64,000 nucleotides of DNA from Pseudomonadota bacterium (GCA_947475315.1 CANJMY010000001.1:59273-123272), one strand, 5' to 3'. Shown: positions 1 through 8,574, numbered from the stretch's first letter. The notes: generated by a model not told the origin, from the letters alone. Translations and numbers: made by a program.

Positions 1-308
1 GCGTCGGTCGCACCGATCTGCCCACACGCTGGCTGCTGCGCGCGGCGCTGCAGGGCGCCGTCCCGGCGGCGCTGGTCAACCGGCCCGATCGCGAGCTGCC
101 GCGCCCGCTCGACGCCTGGCTGACCGGCCCTGGCCGCTTGTTCCTGGAGGAGCGGTTTGCCGAGCTGCGCCGCGATCCGCTCGAGCTGTTCCACACCACG
201 GCGCTGGAGGCGCTCAAGCGCGGCCTGTCCAAGACGCCGGGCGCGGCGCAGCGGATGTGGTCGCTGTTGATCTTGGACGCGTGGATGCGCCGGACGGGCG
301 TGACCTAG
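1..308 (+). CDS. Asparagine synthase (glutamine-hydrolysing), C-terminal end
   Basis: The gene enters from the left edge; the first complete codon is at base 3 and the frame stays open for 101 codons to TAG. The visible residues resemble the extreme C-terminus of the asparagine synthase ATP-pyrophosphatase domain: a segment with TRWLLRAAL, then LPAALVNRPDRELPRPLDAWL, matching the family pattern K-x-LLR..LP..i..R.K..lp.P...WL, and a closing W-x-LLILDAW helix. In the full protein this domain adenylates aspartate and transfers amide nitrogen from glutamine. Only the tail is present, so glutaminase activity and the family branch (asparagine, lasso-peptide or exopolysaccharide-linked) cannot be judged. 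Confidence 0.65.
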   Translation, partial: VGRTDLPTRWLLRAALQGAVPAALVNRPDRELPRPLDAWLTGPGRLFLEERFAELRRDPLELFHTTALEALKRGLSKTPGAAQRMWSLLILDAWMRRTGVT

Positions 309-315
309 CGGGCCG

Positions 316-1605
316 TCAGCGGTTGGTGCGCGTGAGCTGCATGGCGCACACGTCCGACCACTTGTCGTGCACACCCTGGGTCATCCGCGTTTGGATGAGC
401 GGGGTGAGCACGTGGAAGCGCGCCGCGAGCGAGCGCTCCCCGGTCATCGGGTCGCGCGCGACGCCTTCCGCGGTCTCGCCGTGCAGCTCCTTCTGGAAGT
501 TGTCGACGTCCACGTGGGTGAGCACGTCGCCGACGCAGAGCTGGTAGAGGTTGTCGCACGCGGGCATGTCGGCGCGGGCGTGCCAGGCGGTGTCGTCGTC
601 GGGGTTGGCCGGCGGCAGGTCGTCGAGCTGGGCGCGCAGGCCGAAGGTCGCGAAGGTGGTGTCACCGCCGGCCATGACCTGGCGCACGTTCGCCCAGGAG
701 TGCCCCAGGGTGGAGAGGTAGACCGACGCGCGGCAGAGCTGCGCGACGTCTTCCGCGGTGAAGGGGCCGTGCACGTCGTGGGCGAACTCGGACGCGTCGA
801 GCCAGGCGCTGGCGGGCGTCACGCCATCCCACGGCGCCCAGGCGGGCCAGTTGGCCTCAAGCTGGGCGAACACCCGACGCAGCTCCTCGGTCCAACGCCG
901 GGTCGGCGTGTCGTGCTCCCACCAGGACTGGATGCCGCCGCCGAGCGTGTCGAGGCCCTCGCGCACGTAAGGCGTCACCGCCTGGTTCCAGTAGAGATCG
1001 TGGACCAACGGCGCATAGTGCGACGGCGCGATCGACGTGCGGCGTGGGCGGAAGCTGCGCCAGTGGAGGGCCGCCACGCGCCGACGGAAGCGACGGCGCA
1101 GCGCCGTGGAGGTGAGCGCGCTGCACACGGTCAAGAGCCCCGCGTCGCCCCAGATCACCGCGTCCGCGCCGCGGTTGACGATCGTGACCTCGGCCAGGCG
1201 CGTGGTGAGCAGCTGGCGGACCGGGTGGTCGTCCGACAGGCGCGCGGTCTCGATCGCCACCGCGATCACCTCCGGCACCAGGTGGCCGAGCGAGATGTGC
1301 AGGTCGATCTGCCCGTGCAGCAGCGACGCCGAGCACACGATCCGGCGCGCGCGCTCCTTGCGCCAGTCGAGCTCGGCTGGGTCGCGCATGGCGACGGTGG
1401 ACCAGGGCCCGTACGACGCGTCGCCGCCGTTCTGGTAGTCGGTCGCGGGCACGCCCTGGACGCGGCGGTAGCGCATGCGGACGGTGTCGACCTCGACCAG
1501 ACCCTGCGCGCGCACGAAGCGCACGACGATCTCGGGCAGGCGGTAGGTGTCGTAGGCGCGGCCTATCTTGTCGCCGAACGGCCGGGCACCACCGCTCTGG
1601 ACCAT
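316..1605 (-). CDS. Small lipoxygenase-like protein
   Basis: 429 residues, no signal peptide. The metal-site pattern of lipoxygenases is recognisable: H103-x4-H108 in a helix containing HISLGH, followed by ARLSDDHP (residues 121-128, compare RxLSxxHP) and an LL..R...T..VNRGAD stretch, then H302-x3-N306 (HSWAN). The spacings (5, 194 and 4 residues) are close to those of the iron ligands of plant and bacterial lipoxygenases (5, 186 and 4 in soybean LOX-1, from memory). The protein ends in TRTNR, so the usual C-terminal isoleucine ligand is absent, and there is no N-terminal PLAT domain. If active it would dioxygenate polyunsaturated fatty acids. The start overlaps the 3' end of the upstream kinase-ATPase gene by 43 bases and has no clear ribosome-binding site, so a later start is possible. 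Function is inferred from motifs only. Confidence 0.55.
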   Translation of the reverse strand: MVQSGGARPFGDKIGRAYDTYRLPEIVVRFVRAQGLVEVDTVRMRYRRVQGVPATDYQNGGDASYGPWSTVAMRDPAELDWRKERARRIVCSASLLHGQIDLHISLGHLVPEVIAVAIETARLSDDHPVRQLLTTRLAEVTIVNRGADAVIWGDAGLLTVCSALTSTALRRRFRRRVAALHWRSFRPRRTSIAPSHYAPLVHDLYWNQAVTPYVREGLDTLGGGIQSWWEHDTPTRRWTEELRRVFAQLEANWPAWAPWDGVTPASAWLDASEFAHDVHGPFTAEDVAQLCRASVYLSTLGHSWANVRQVMAGGDTTFATFGLRAQLDDLPPANPDDDTAWHARADMPACDNLYQLCVGDVLTHVDVDNFQKELHGETAEGVARDPMTGERSLAARFHVLTPLIQTRMTQGVHDKWSDVCAMQLTRTNR

Positions 1606-4439
1606 GAAGTCAAACTACGAATGCCGCGCTGCTGCAATCGGCCTCGCAGTTCAGCCTCTGAAGGCTGGTTCCCGTCAAGGACTGAGTCGTACAGCAAGAC
1701 AAGGTCGCGATGCGCGTGCATGCCGATCGCGTCGTAATTCAGTGCCGCTGTTCGGTACGCATTTCTTGAGCCCTCCACGTCGCCATCGACCCACGCGGCG
1801 GCGCCCCGCATGGCGGCCCCCACGGCCTGCGCCCAGCGGTGCGGCTGGCGCTCGAAGTGGCGCGCGTCGGCGCGCATGCGGACCATGGCCTTTGGGTCGC
1901 GCCGTGCCGTGCCGACCAGCGCCGCGCCCATGCGGGACTCGATGCGGACGTGCAGGGCGGACTGGAGGAACCACGCGTGCGCGCGGAGCGCCTCGACCGC
2001 GGCGTCGGCGGCGTCCAGATCGTTGCGGACCAGCGCGATCGACACCCGAGCGTGCAGCACCAGGTACTGCGTGCCGAACGGGGCGCTCAGGTCCTCGCCG
2101 GGGCGACGCAGATCGATCACCTGGTCGGCGCGGTCGGGGTCATCGTCGACCAGGGCCAGCCAGGCGACGAGCCCGACGCGGATCTGCTCCTCCTGCACCC
2201 GGTTGCCGTTGGCGATCGCGTTGGAGAGCTCGCGGTCGACGAACGCGCGCAGGCCTGCGTAGTCGCCGCGGTAGCGCAGCGTCCAGCCCAGGTGACGCTC
2301 GGCGTGGGCGCGCTCCCACCCTTCGGCCACCATGGACCGCCACGACTCGAGCGCCGAGGTCAGGTGCGCGTGCGCGTCGTCGATCTCGCCGCGGATGAAC
2401 GCGCCGTAGCCGAGCCCCCAGTGCATCAGCGCCCGCTGCTCGGCGTCGTCCGTCTGCGCCAGAGCCGCGAGCGCCCGGTCGACGAGCGCGCGGGTGCTCG
2501 AGCTCACCTTCGCCGACGTCAGGCCGTAGGCCAGCTCATGCACCAGCCCCTGCGCCTGCTGGCGCGCGTCGCCCCAGCGGGCGGCCTCGTAGGCGTGCGA
2601 CACCTGGAACGGCGCGCCGCGCTCGAAGTCCACGCTGCCGAGCGCGCCGGCCAGCACCCAGCCGACGTCGATGCGCTCCGAGCGTCGGGCGTCGGGCGTG
2701 CCCCGGGGTGCGCCGCGCAGACGCCAGATCGCCGTGACCGCCTGCCACCAGAAGGCCTGCGCCACCGTCTCCACCAGGTTGCGCGACCAACGCAGGCCCA
2801 GCCGCGACATCATCGGGTCGAGCCGCGCCCGGCCCAGGTCGAAGCGGCCCGCGCCGAACGCGATCTCCGCCGCGCGGATGCGGGCACGGGACGCCCGCTC
2901 GCCGTTGAGGTGCTCGCTCGCCTCGATCCACGCGCGCGACGCGGCCTCGATCACGCCGGTGCGCGTGACGGCCTCAGCGCGGCGAAGGTAGGCTTGCGCA
3001 GGGTCGGTCGCGTGCTCGCCGACGTAAGCGTAGAAGTGCGCGGCGTCCGCCCAGGCGTACTTGGCGAAGGCCTCGTCGGCGGCCTTGCGCGCGTAGGTGA
3101 GCGCCCGGTCGGCGCGTCCCGCGGCCACGTTGTGGTGGAAGAGCACGCTGGGCGGCGCGGCGTCGCGGGCCTCGAGCGCGTCCGCGAGGTGCGCGTGGAT
3201 GGCCGGGACCCGATCGGCGGCGACGCGCTGCTGCTCCCAGACGCGCCAGCGGTCGTGGGCGGGCTCGAACGCGGTGCGACCGGTGTGCGCGACCCGCGCG
3301 ACCATGCCTCGGCGGCCAAGCTCCTGCAGCGCGGCCGGCGGCACCTTCTCCCCGACCACGGCGTCGAGGGAAGCCAGGTCGAGCGGCCCCACCGAGAAGG
3401 CGAGCGCCTGACTGACCGATCGGGCGACCTCGTCCAGGCGCGCGTGCGCTTGCTCCATGGCGGCGGCCGGGTCGACCGAGTGCTGCGGGTCCGCGCTCAG
3501 CACCGTCATGAGCAAGAACGGGTTGCCCGCTGTGGAGTGGAGCAGCGCGTCCACGCCCGTCGGGTCCAGGTCACGGTGCAGGCGCGCCGCCCACTCGACC
3601 ACCGCGTCCGCGCCAAGCCCGGACAGCTCCAGGTCGACCGCGGCGCCGCCGGTGTCCGCCGCCGACCACGTCGGGCGGGTGCGCGCGGTGAGCAGCAACG
3701 TCACGCCGGCCGGGCCGTGCAGCCGCAGCTCCTTGAGGAAGGGCAACGAGTCTTCGTCGGCCCACTGGGCGTCGTCGAGCCACAGGCGGAGCGGGCCGTC
3801 CTGCGCCACGCGGCCGACCAGCGACACGAACGCGCGCGCGGCCTCGACCACCGCGCGGTCCGGCTCGACCGTCGCGGGCGCGACGCCGAGCACGTCGAGG
3901 CGCTGGAACAGCGGCAGCAGCGCCGCCACCGCGTCGCGCGTGGCCGCCTCGCGCTCCTGGGCGCGCGACACCTGGCACCAGGCCAGCAGGTCGTCGATCC
4001 ACCCGTCGACCGCCGGGTACGGGATGGAGCAGTCCGGGTAGCAGCGGCTGCGCCACGTGGAACCGGGCCGCGTGCGGCCGACCTCAGTCAGGAAGGCCTC
4101 GACCAGGACGGTCTTGCCGACGCCCGAGGGCCCGAGGACCGTCGCGACCACCAGCCCTTCGGACGCGGCCGCGTCGGCCTGGAACAGCACCGCCAGCTCG
4201 TCCGTGCGACCCAGGAACACCCGACGCACCCGGTCGCCCGTGGACAGGCCGCGCTCCGACAGCAGGTCGACGAGCTCATCGGCGGTGGGCCGGGCGCACG
4301 GTTCGGGCGCCAGCATGCGGGCGACGAGCGAGGCGAGCGTCGGCGGGGCGTCGACGGCGTGAATCGGGGGCGCGTCGCCCATGCGGGTGGCGAGCAAGGT
4401 CTGGTCGGGGTCGCCGTGGAAGGGCGGGTGTCCGTGCAA
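1563..4439 (-). CDS. AAA ATPase-TPR fragment downstream of the stop
   Basis: The longest open piece after the nonsense codon begins at ATG 4439 (MHGHPPF) and has 958 codons. It keeps the end of the kinase C-lobe (1-65), FLGR at 75-78, Walker A GPSGVGKT at 103-110, Walker B with LWLDDAQWADED near 215-228, and about 600 residues of alpha-helical repeats rich in A-x2-RA patterns, as in TPR domains of large transcriptional activators and kinase-ATPases. If translated alone it would be a cytoplasmic signalling ATPase without kinase activity. No good ribosome-binding site was seen before 4439, so independent expression is doubtful. Confidence 0.5.
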   Translation of the reverse strand: MHGHPPFHGDPDQTLLATRMGDAPPIHAVDAPPTLASLVARMLAPEPCARPTADELVDLLSERGLSTGDRVRRVFLGRTDELAVLFQADAAASEGLVVATVLGPSGVGKTVLVEAFLTEVGRTRPGSTWRSRCYPDCSIPYPAVDGWIDDLLAWCQVSRAQEREAATRDAVAALLPLFQRLDVLGVAPATVEPDRAVVEAARAFVSLVGRVAQDGPLRLWLDDAQWADEDSLPFLKELRLHGPAGVTLLLTARTRPTWSAADTGGAAVDLELSGLGADAVVEWAARLHRDLDPTGVDALLHSTAGNPFLLMTVLSADPQHSVDPAAAMEQAHARLDEVARSVSQALAFSVGPLDLASLDAVVGEKVPPAALQELGRRGMVARVAHTGRTAFEPAHDRWRVWEQQRVAADRVPAIHAHLADALEARDAAPPSVLFHHNVAAGRADRALTYARKAADEAFAKYAWADAAHFYAYVGEHATDPAQAYLRRAEAVTRTGVIEAASRAWIEASEHLNGERASRARIRAAEIAFGAGRFDLGRARLDPMMSRLGLRWSRNLVETVAQAFWWQAVTAIWRLRGAPRGTPDARRSERIDVGWVLAGALGSVDFERGAPFQVSHAYEAARWGDARQQAQGLVHELAYGLTSAKVSSSTRALVDRALAALAQTDDAEQRALMHWGLGYGAFIRGEIDDAHAHLTSALESWRSMVAEGWERAHAERHLGWTLRYRGDYAGLRAFVDRELSNAIANGNRVQEEQIRVGLVAWLALVDDDPDRADQVIDLRRPGEDLSAPFGTQYLVLHARVSIALVRNDLDAADAAVEALRAHAWFLQSALHVRIESRMGAALVGTARRDPKAMVRMRADARHFERQPHRWAQAVGAAMRGAAAWVDGDVEGSRNAYRTAALNYDAIGMHAHRDLVLLYDSVLDGNQPSEAELRGRLQQRGIRSLTSWSRAVVPGRSATR

Positions 4440-4520
4440 GATCTCGTAGACGATGGCGCCCAGCGACCAGACGTCTGAGGTGGGGCCGCTGGTCGCGCCC
4501 TGGAGCAGCTCGGGCGCGAG

Positions 4521-5039
4521 TTAGCCCTGGGTGCCCGAGCCCCCCTCCAGGTCCTCGCTGCGCGAGCCCATCGAGCGGAAGCGGCCGGACACGTCGAAGT
4601 CGATCAGCACGACGGTGTCGGGCGCCGCGCAGATCAGGTGCTCCGGCTTGAGGTCGCCGTGGGCGAGGCCGGCGTCATGCAGCGCGAGCAGCGCGTCGGC
4701 GGCCTGGCGCAGCAGCCGGGTCAGCGCGGGCCAGCGCGCGTCGGGCGGGGCGGCGACCATCGCCGCGGAGAGCGTGGGGCCCTCCACCCAGTCCATGACC
4801 AGGCCCATCTGCCCGTCGCGCTCGACCAGCTCGAGCATGCTGACCAGGCCTGGGTGCAGCACCTGCTCGCGCAGGCGGTACTCGCGCCGCAGGTTGGTCG
4901 GGCCGCCCACCACGCCGTCGATCGCAAACTTGAGCGCGACCTGACGGGCGAGCTGGCGGTCCCAGGCGCGGTGGACCACGCCCGAGGCTCCGCGCCCGGA
5001 GACCTCCATGACCTCGAACCGGTCGGCATAGACGGACAA
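4521..5039 (-). CDS. Kinase N-terminal fragment upstream of the stop
   Basis: 172 codons from the TTG start at 5039 to TAA at 4521-4523. It contains the glycine-rich loop, Lys37, the catalytic loop with Asp129 and the DFD motif, but stops in the activation segment before APE, so it lacks the substrate-binding lobe. It would not be expected to fold as a working kinase. It is divergent from dnaX, with 181 bp between the two TTG starts. Confidence 0.5.
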   Translation of the reverse strand: MSVYADRFEVMEVSGRGASGVVHRAWDRQLARQVALKFAIDGVVGGPTNLRREYRLREQVLHPGLVSMLELVERDGQMGLVMDWVEGPTLSAAMVAAPPDARWPALTRLLRQAADALLALHDAGLAHGDLKPEHLICAAPDTVVLIDFDVSGRFRSMGSRSEDLEGGSGTQG

Positions 5040-5220
5040 GGGCGGTCGCTCCCATAGCCGGTTCCCAAGGCCACTCCGGCCCCCACCACACCCCGACCAC
5101 CGACCCCATATCGGATCAGGCGGGTGGCGCGGGAGGGCGAAGGGGAAGCGGACACCGAATCGTCTCGGAGCTTGCCTCCACACCCCGCCCGCCCTAGGCT
5201 CGCCGGTGCGGAGTCCGCCC

Positions 5221-6891
5221 TTGTCCTACCTCGCGATCGCCCGGAAATATCGCCCCGCCAACTTTGAAGAGATGGTCGGGCAGGACCACGTCACGCGCAT
5301 CCTGTCGGCGGCGATCGCCCGCGGTCGCGTGCACCACGCGTTCTTGTTCTGCGGGGCGCGCGGCGTGGGCAAGACCACGGCGGCGCGCGCGCTGGCCAAG
5401 GCGCTAAACTGCGCCAAGGGCCCCACCGCCACCCCGTGCGGGGTGTGTACGTCGTGCGTGGAGATCGCCGCCGGCAACAGCCCCGACCTCATCGAGATCG
5501 ACGGCGCGTCCAACAACTCGGTCGACGACGTCCGCGAGCTGCGCGAGACCATCCAGTACGCGCCCACCCTCGGCAAGTACAAGATCTACCTGATCGACGA
5601 GGTCCACATGCTGTCGGGCGCCGCGTTCAACGCGCTGCTCAAGACGCTGGAGGAGCCGCCGCCGAGCGCGCTGTTCATCTTCGCCACGACCGAGGCGTCG
5701 AAGATCCCCGACACCATCCTGTCGCGCGTGCAGCGCTTCGACTTCAAGCGCATCCCCGTCGCGGTGGTGTCGCAGCGCCTGGCCGAGATCGCCGAGAAAG
5801 AGGGCGTGACGATCGGCGAGGCGGGCCTGAAGATGATCGCGCGGGCCGGTGAAGGCTCCATGCGCGACGCGCAGTCGCTGCTCGACAAGATCATGAGCTT
5901 CAGCGGCAAGGTGGTGAGCGACGCCGAGGTGGCCGAGACGCTCGGCCTGATCGACCGCGACATCCTGTTCCGCATGCTCGACGCGCTGGTGCACGGCGAC
6001 GCGTCCACCTGCCTGGACGTGATCGGCCACGTCTACAACTACGGCTACGACATGGCCGAGTTCACGGAGGAGATGCTGGAGATGCTGCGCAACGCCACGT
6101 TCGTCCGGCTGTCGGACGAGGCGCGCAAGCACGTGGACCTGGCCGGCGACGAGATCGAGCGCCTGCTGGCGATCACGTCCGACGTGGACGTGGAGACGCT
6201 GCCCCGCCTGTTCGCGGCGCTGCTGGAGACGCACGATCAGGTGTCGCGCGCGGCCCGCCCGCGCATCGTGCTGGAGATGGCGATCGCCCGGCTGGCGAGC
6301 ACGCGCCCGGTGGTGCCGGTGTCGGCCCTGCTCACCCGCCTGGAGGACCTGGACCGCAAGCTGCGCCAGGGCGGCGGCGGTGGTGGCGGCGGCGGCGGCG
6401 GCGGTGGCGGTCCCCGCGGCGACCCGCACCGCGCAGGCCCGGGTCGCGCGCAGCACCACAGCGCGCCGACCCAGCCCACGCAGCGCTCGCGCGGACACCG
6501 CACCCGCTCGTCGGCGCTGCCGTCCAGCGCCACCGACGACGATCGCTTCGCGGCCCTCAAGGAGGACCTGCTCGCGCTCGACCCGCCGGCCACCGCGCTG
6601 GCTGAGGGCATGTTCCGCCGCAGCGGCCCGGCGATCGTGGTGACGGTGGCGTCCGGCCGCCCGTTCGCCGCGGCGCAGCGCCTGGCGGAGCGTGAAGAGG
6701 TCAAGGAGATCGTCGCGCAGTGCTACGGCCCGTCCGTCAGCCTGTCGATCGAGGCGTCGCTGGCGTCGCGCCGCGCGGACATCACGCCTGAGATGGAGAC
6801 GCTGGTGCGCAACGACCCGGGCGTTCAGCGCCTGCTGCGCGTGCTGGGCGCGCGCCTGGAGGGCGCCAAGCCGCCCGAGGGTGAGGCGTGA
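5221..6891 (+). CDS. dnaX: DNA polymerase III subunit gamma/tau
   Basis: Clamp-loader ATPase that loads the sliding clamp and organises the replisome. The start is taken as TTG 5221 because it begins the family's SYLAIARKYRPANF sequence and has GGAG 7 nt upstream; GTG 5206 is in frame but would add five unusual residues. Visible: Walker A GARGVGKT (45-52), zinc-binding cysteines at 64, 73, 76 and 79, Walker B/DEVH at 126-129, and the arginine-finger region SRVQRFDFKRI. After about residue 380 an uninterrupted run of some 14 glycines leads into a basic Pro/Arg/His-rich linker, then a tau-type C-terminal domain. Only the full-length form is evident. It heads a tightly overlapping dnaX-ybaB-recR-rluA operon. 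Confidence 0.95.
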   Translation: MSYLAIARKYRPANFEEMVGQDHVTRILSAAIARGRVHHAFLFCGARGVGKTTAARALAKALNCAKGPTATPCGVCTSCVEIAAGNSPDLIEIDGASNNSVDDVRELRETIQYAPTLGKYKIYLIDEVHMLSGAAFNALLKTLEEPPPSALFIFATTEASKIPDTILSRVQRFDFKRIPVAVVSQRLAEIAEKEGVTIGEAGLKMIARAGEGSMRDAQSLLDKIMSFSGKVVSDAEVAETLGLIDRDILFRMLDALVHGDASTCLDVIGHVYNYGYDMAEFTEEMLEMLRNATFVRLSDEARKHVDLAGDEIERLLAITSDVDVETLPRLFAALLETHDQVSRAARPRIVLEMAIARLASTRPVVPVSALLTRLEDLDRKLRQGGGGGGGGGGGGGGPRGDPHRAGPGRAQHHSAPTQPTQRSRGHRTRSSALPSSATDDDRFAALKEDLLALDPPATALAEGMFRRSGPAIVVTVASGRPFAAAQRLAEREEVKEIVAQCYGPSVSLSIEASLASRRADITPEMETLVRNDPGVQRLLRVLGARLEGAKPPEGEA

Positions 6892-7175
6892 GCGATCCGC
6901 ACCTGGTCGACCTGCTGACGGGCTTCTTCGACCGGCTCGGCGCCGCGCGCACGGACGCGATGGCCGCGCGCCACACCGGCACGTCGTCCGACGGCCTGGT
7001 GGTGGTGGTCGCCACCGCCGAGCCCGCGATCGTGGACGTGAAGATCGACCCGTCGGTCACGGGTGACGCGCTGAAGCTTGGGCTGATCGAGGCGACGAAC
7101 GACGCGCTGCGGCGCGCCACCACGGCGGCGGCGGTGAAGCTGGCCGCCGCAGCGGACGGAGGGAGCGGCACATGA
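6888..7175 (+). CDS. ybaB: YbaB/EbfC-family nucleoid-associated protein
   Basis: 95-residue small basic-acidic protein of the YbaB/EbfC family, which binds DNA as a dimer and is usually encoded between dnaX and recR. The start GTG overlaps the dnaX stop (GTGA at 6888-6891), suggesting translational coupling. It has the family's central strand pattern ending in VDVKIDPSV and a following helix (LIEATNDALRRAT). The N-terminal helix is shorter and less Met/Gln-rich than in E. coli YbaB, so sequence similarity is modest and position in the operon contributes much of the assignment. Confidence 0.8.
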   Translation: MSDPHLVDLLTGFFDRLGAARTDAMAARHTGTSSDGLVVVVATAEPAIVDVKIDPSVTGDALKLGLIEATNDALRRATTAAAVKLAAAADGGSGT

Positions 7176-7774
7176 GCGACGGCGATCCGATCAAGGACGC
7201 GGTGAAGCAGCTTCGCCGACTCCCGGGCATTGGCGAGAAGAGCGCGACGCGGCTGGTCTACTGGCTGCTGCGCGCGCCGCCTGAGACCATCCCGAACATC
7301 TCTGAGGCGCTCGGCCGCCTGGTGACCGAGGTCCGCACCTGCGCGGTCTGCGGCAACCTGGGCGCGGTCGACCCCTGCCCCATCTGCGCCGACCCGCGGC
7401 GCGACCCGGCCATGATCTGCGTGGTCGAGCACCCCCAGGACGTCATGGCGTTTGAGCGAAGCAACGAGTTCCGCGGCCGGTACCACGTGCTGCACGGCGC
7501 CATCTCCCCGCTCGACGGCGTGGGCCCCGGCGATCTCAACCTGCGCCCGCTGCTGGGCCGCCTGCGCGACGGCACCGTGAAGGAGGTCATCGTGGCGACC
7601 GACCCGGACGTCGAAGGCGACGCGACCGCGCTCTACCTAGTGCGCCTGCTGCAAGACGTCGGCATCACCGTGTCGCGCCTGGCGCACGGCATCAGCGTCG
7701 GCACCGAGATCGAGTACGCCGACGCGGTCAGCTTGGGCCGCGCGCTCCTCAACCGCCAGCGGATCTCGGGATGA
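7172..7774 (+). CDS. recR: Recombination protein RecR
   Basis: 200 residues, the normal RecR length. RecR works with RecF and RecO to load RecA on gapped DNA. Visible: helix-hairpin-helix RLPGIGEKSATRLVYWLL near the N-terminus, four-cysteine zinc motif CAVC...CPIC around 57-72, and a Toprim domain with VVEHPQDVMAFE and TDPDVEGDATALYL. The C-terminal Walker-like stretch SRLAHGISVGTEIEYAD is intact. The ATG overlaps the ybaB stop by 4 bases (ATGA) and its own stop overlaps the next gene the same way. Confidence 0.95.
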   Translation: MSDGDPIKDAVKQLRRLPGIGEKSATRLVYWLLRAPPETIPNISEALGRLVTEVRTCAVCGNLGAVDPCPICADPRRDPAMICVVEHPQDVMAFERSNEFRGRYHVLHGAISPLDGVGPGDLNLRPLLGRLRDGTVKEVIVATDPDVEGDATALYLVRLLQDVGITVSRLAHGISVGTEIEYADAVSLGRALLNRQRISG

Positions 7775-8397
7775 GGGCGGTCTTTCGGGACAAGTGGCTG
7801 TTGGTGATCGACAAGCCGTCCGGCCTGGCCTCGCAGCCGGACGAGGACGGCAGCGGCCAGGACATGTTCACCCGGCTGTCGCGCAAGGAGCGCTACGTCG
7901 GCCTGCACCACCGGCTGGACCAGCCGGCGTCGGGCCTGATCGTGGTGGCGCTCGACCCCAAGATCAACGCCGCACTCGCCGGCGCCTTCTTCAACCACGA
8001 GGTCGAGCGCACCTACCTGGCCGTGCTCGCGGGCGACGCGCTGCAGACCGGGCAGCGCCTGACTTGGGACAAGCCGCTCGACGGCGTGCCCGCGGTGACC
8101 GACGTGGAGGTGCTGGGCACCGGCGGCGGCATGATCGCCGCGCGCTTCACGCTGCAGACCGGGCGCACCCATCAGATCCGACAGCACGCGGCCATGGCTG
8201 GGACGCCCATCGTCGGCGACCGACGCTACGGCGGCGACGCGGGGACCTGGCTGGAGCGGCTCGCGCTGCACGCCGCACGCCTGAAGCTCAAGCACCCGGT
8301 GACCGGCGCGATGATGACGTGGATCGCCCCGCTGCCGTCGCCGCTCGACGACGCGTGGACCGCCGCGGGCGGACCGGCCGACGCCCTCAAGGGCTGA
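7771..8397 (+). CDS. RluA-family pseudouridine synthase
   Basis: 208-residue enzyme that isomerises uridine to pseudouridine in RNA. The catalytic motif HHRLDQPASGL is at 46-56 with the nucleophilic Asp50; the family's GRTHQIRQHAAMAGTPIVGDRRYGG follows in the C-terminal half, and LALHA is present. There is no S4 RNA-binding domain, so it belongs to the short RluA/TruC-like group; the target uridine cannot be told from sequence. The ATG overlaps the recR stop (ATGA), making it the last gene of the dnaX operon. It converges on the SRP RNA gene. Confidence 0.88.
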   Translation: MRAVFRDKWLLVIDKPSGLASQPDEDGSGQDMFTRLSRKERYVGLHHRLDQPASGLIVVALDPKINAALAGAFFNHEVERTYLAVLAGDALQTGQRLTWDKPLDGVPAVTDVEVLGTGGGMIAARFTLQTGRTHQIRQHAAMAGTPIVGDRRYGGDAGTWLERLALHAARLKLKHPVTGAMMTWIAPLPSPLDDAWTAAGGPADALKG

Positions 8398-8450
8398 CCG
8401 ATCCACGCCGCGGCCACCCGACCGCGGGGGCGGACGGGCAGTCGACGGAC

Positions 8451-8574
8451 ATGCCGCACAGGTGAGGACCGGGCGACCCAGGACCCCGGCGCTTGCGCTA
8501 CCGTTGCTTCCTCTCGGATCTGGCGGGGTTCACGGGCGACGGTCCCTAGGACCCGGCCCTCACCTGTACGGCAC
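8451..8574 (-). ncRNA. ffs: Signal recognition particle RNA (4.5S type)
   Basis: The minus strand folds into one long hairpin: the 5' arm beginning GTGCCGTACAGGTGAG (from 8574) pairs with a 3' arm ending CTCACCTGTGCGGCAT (to 8451). The apical part carries the conserved SRP domain IV sequence: GCCAGATCC, a GAGA tetraloop (CCGAGAGG), then GGAAGCAAC with the Ffh-binding asymmetric loop. Length is about 124 nt; exact ends are estimated from the pairing. It would act with Ffh in co-translational targeting of membrane proteins. It lies 64 bp downstream of tRNA-Ser(GGA) on the same strand and 53 bp from the convergent pseudouridine synthase stop. Confidence 0.9.

Larger units (their letters stand above)
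1563..5039 (-). pseudogene. Ser/Thr kinase - AAA ATPase - TPR signalling protein, interrupted by an in-frame stop
   Basis: One continuous reading frame of 1,158 codons, broken only by TAA at 4523-4521. The start is TTG at 5039, preceded by GGGAG at about 9 nt. In order: kinase N-lobe with glycine loop GRGASG (15-20) and Lys37 in VALKF; catalytic loop HGDLKPEH (127-134; the usual Asn is His); DFD instead of DFG at 147-149; then GTQG-stop-LAPE, where GTxGYLAPE is expected, so the stop replaces the Tyr before the APE motif. After it come the kinase C-lobe (SDVWSLGAIVYE), an AAA/NACHT-like ATPase (FLGR, GPSGVGKT, LDDAQWADEDS) and a long helical TPR-like region. Proteins of this architecture are common in myxobacteria. 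A TAC/TAT-to-TAA change explains the break; a sequencing error or readthrough is possible. Confidence 0.75.

Noticed and set aside
6366..6415. Programmed frameshift in dnaX at the GGC/GGT run
   Set aside because: No X-XXY-YYZ heptamer or A/T run is present; the repeat codes in-frame glycine.
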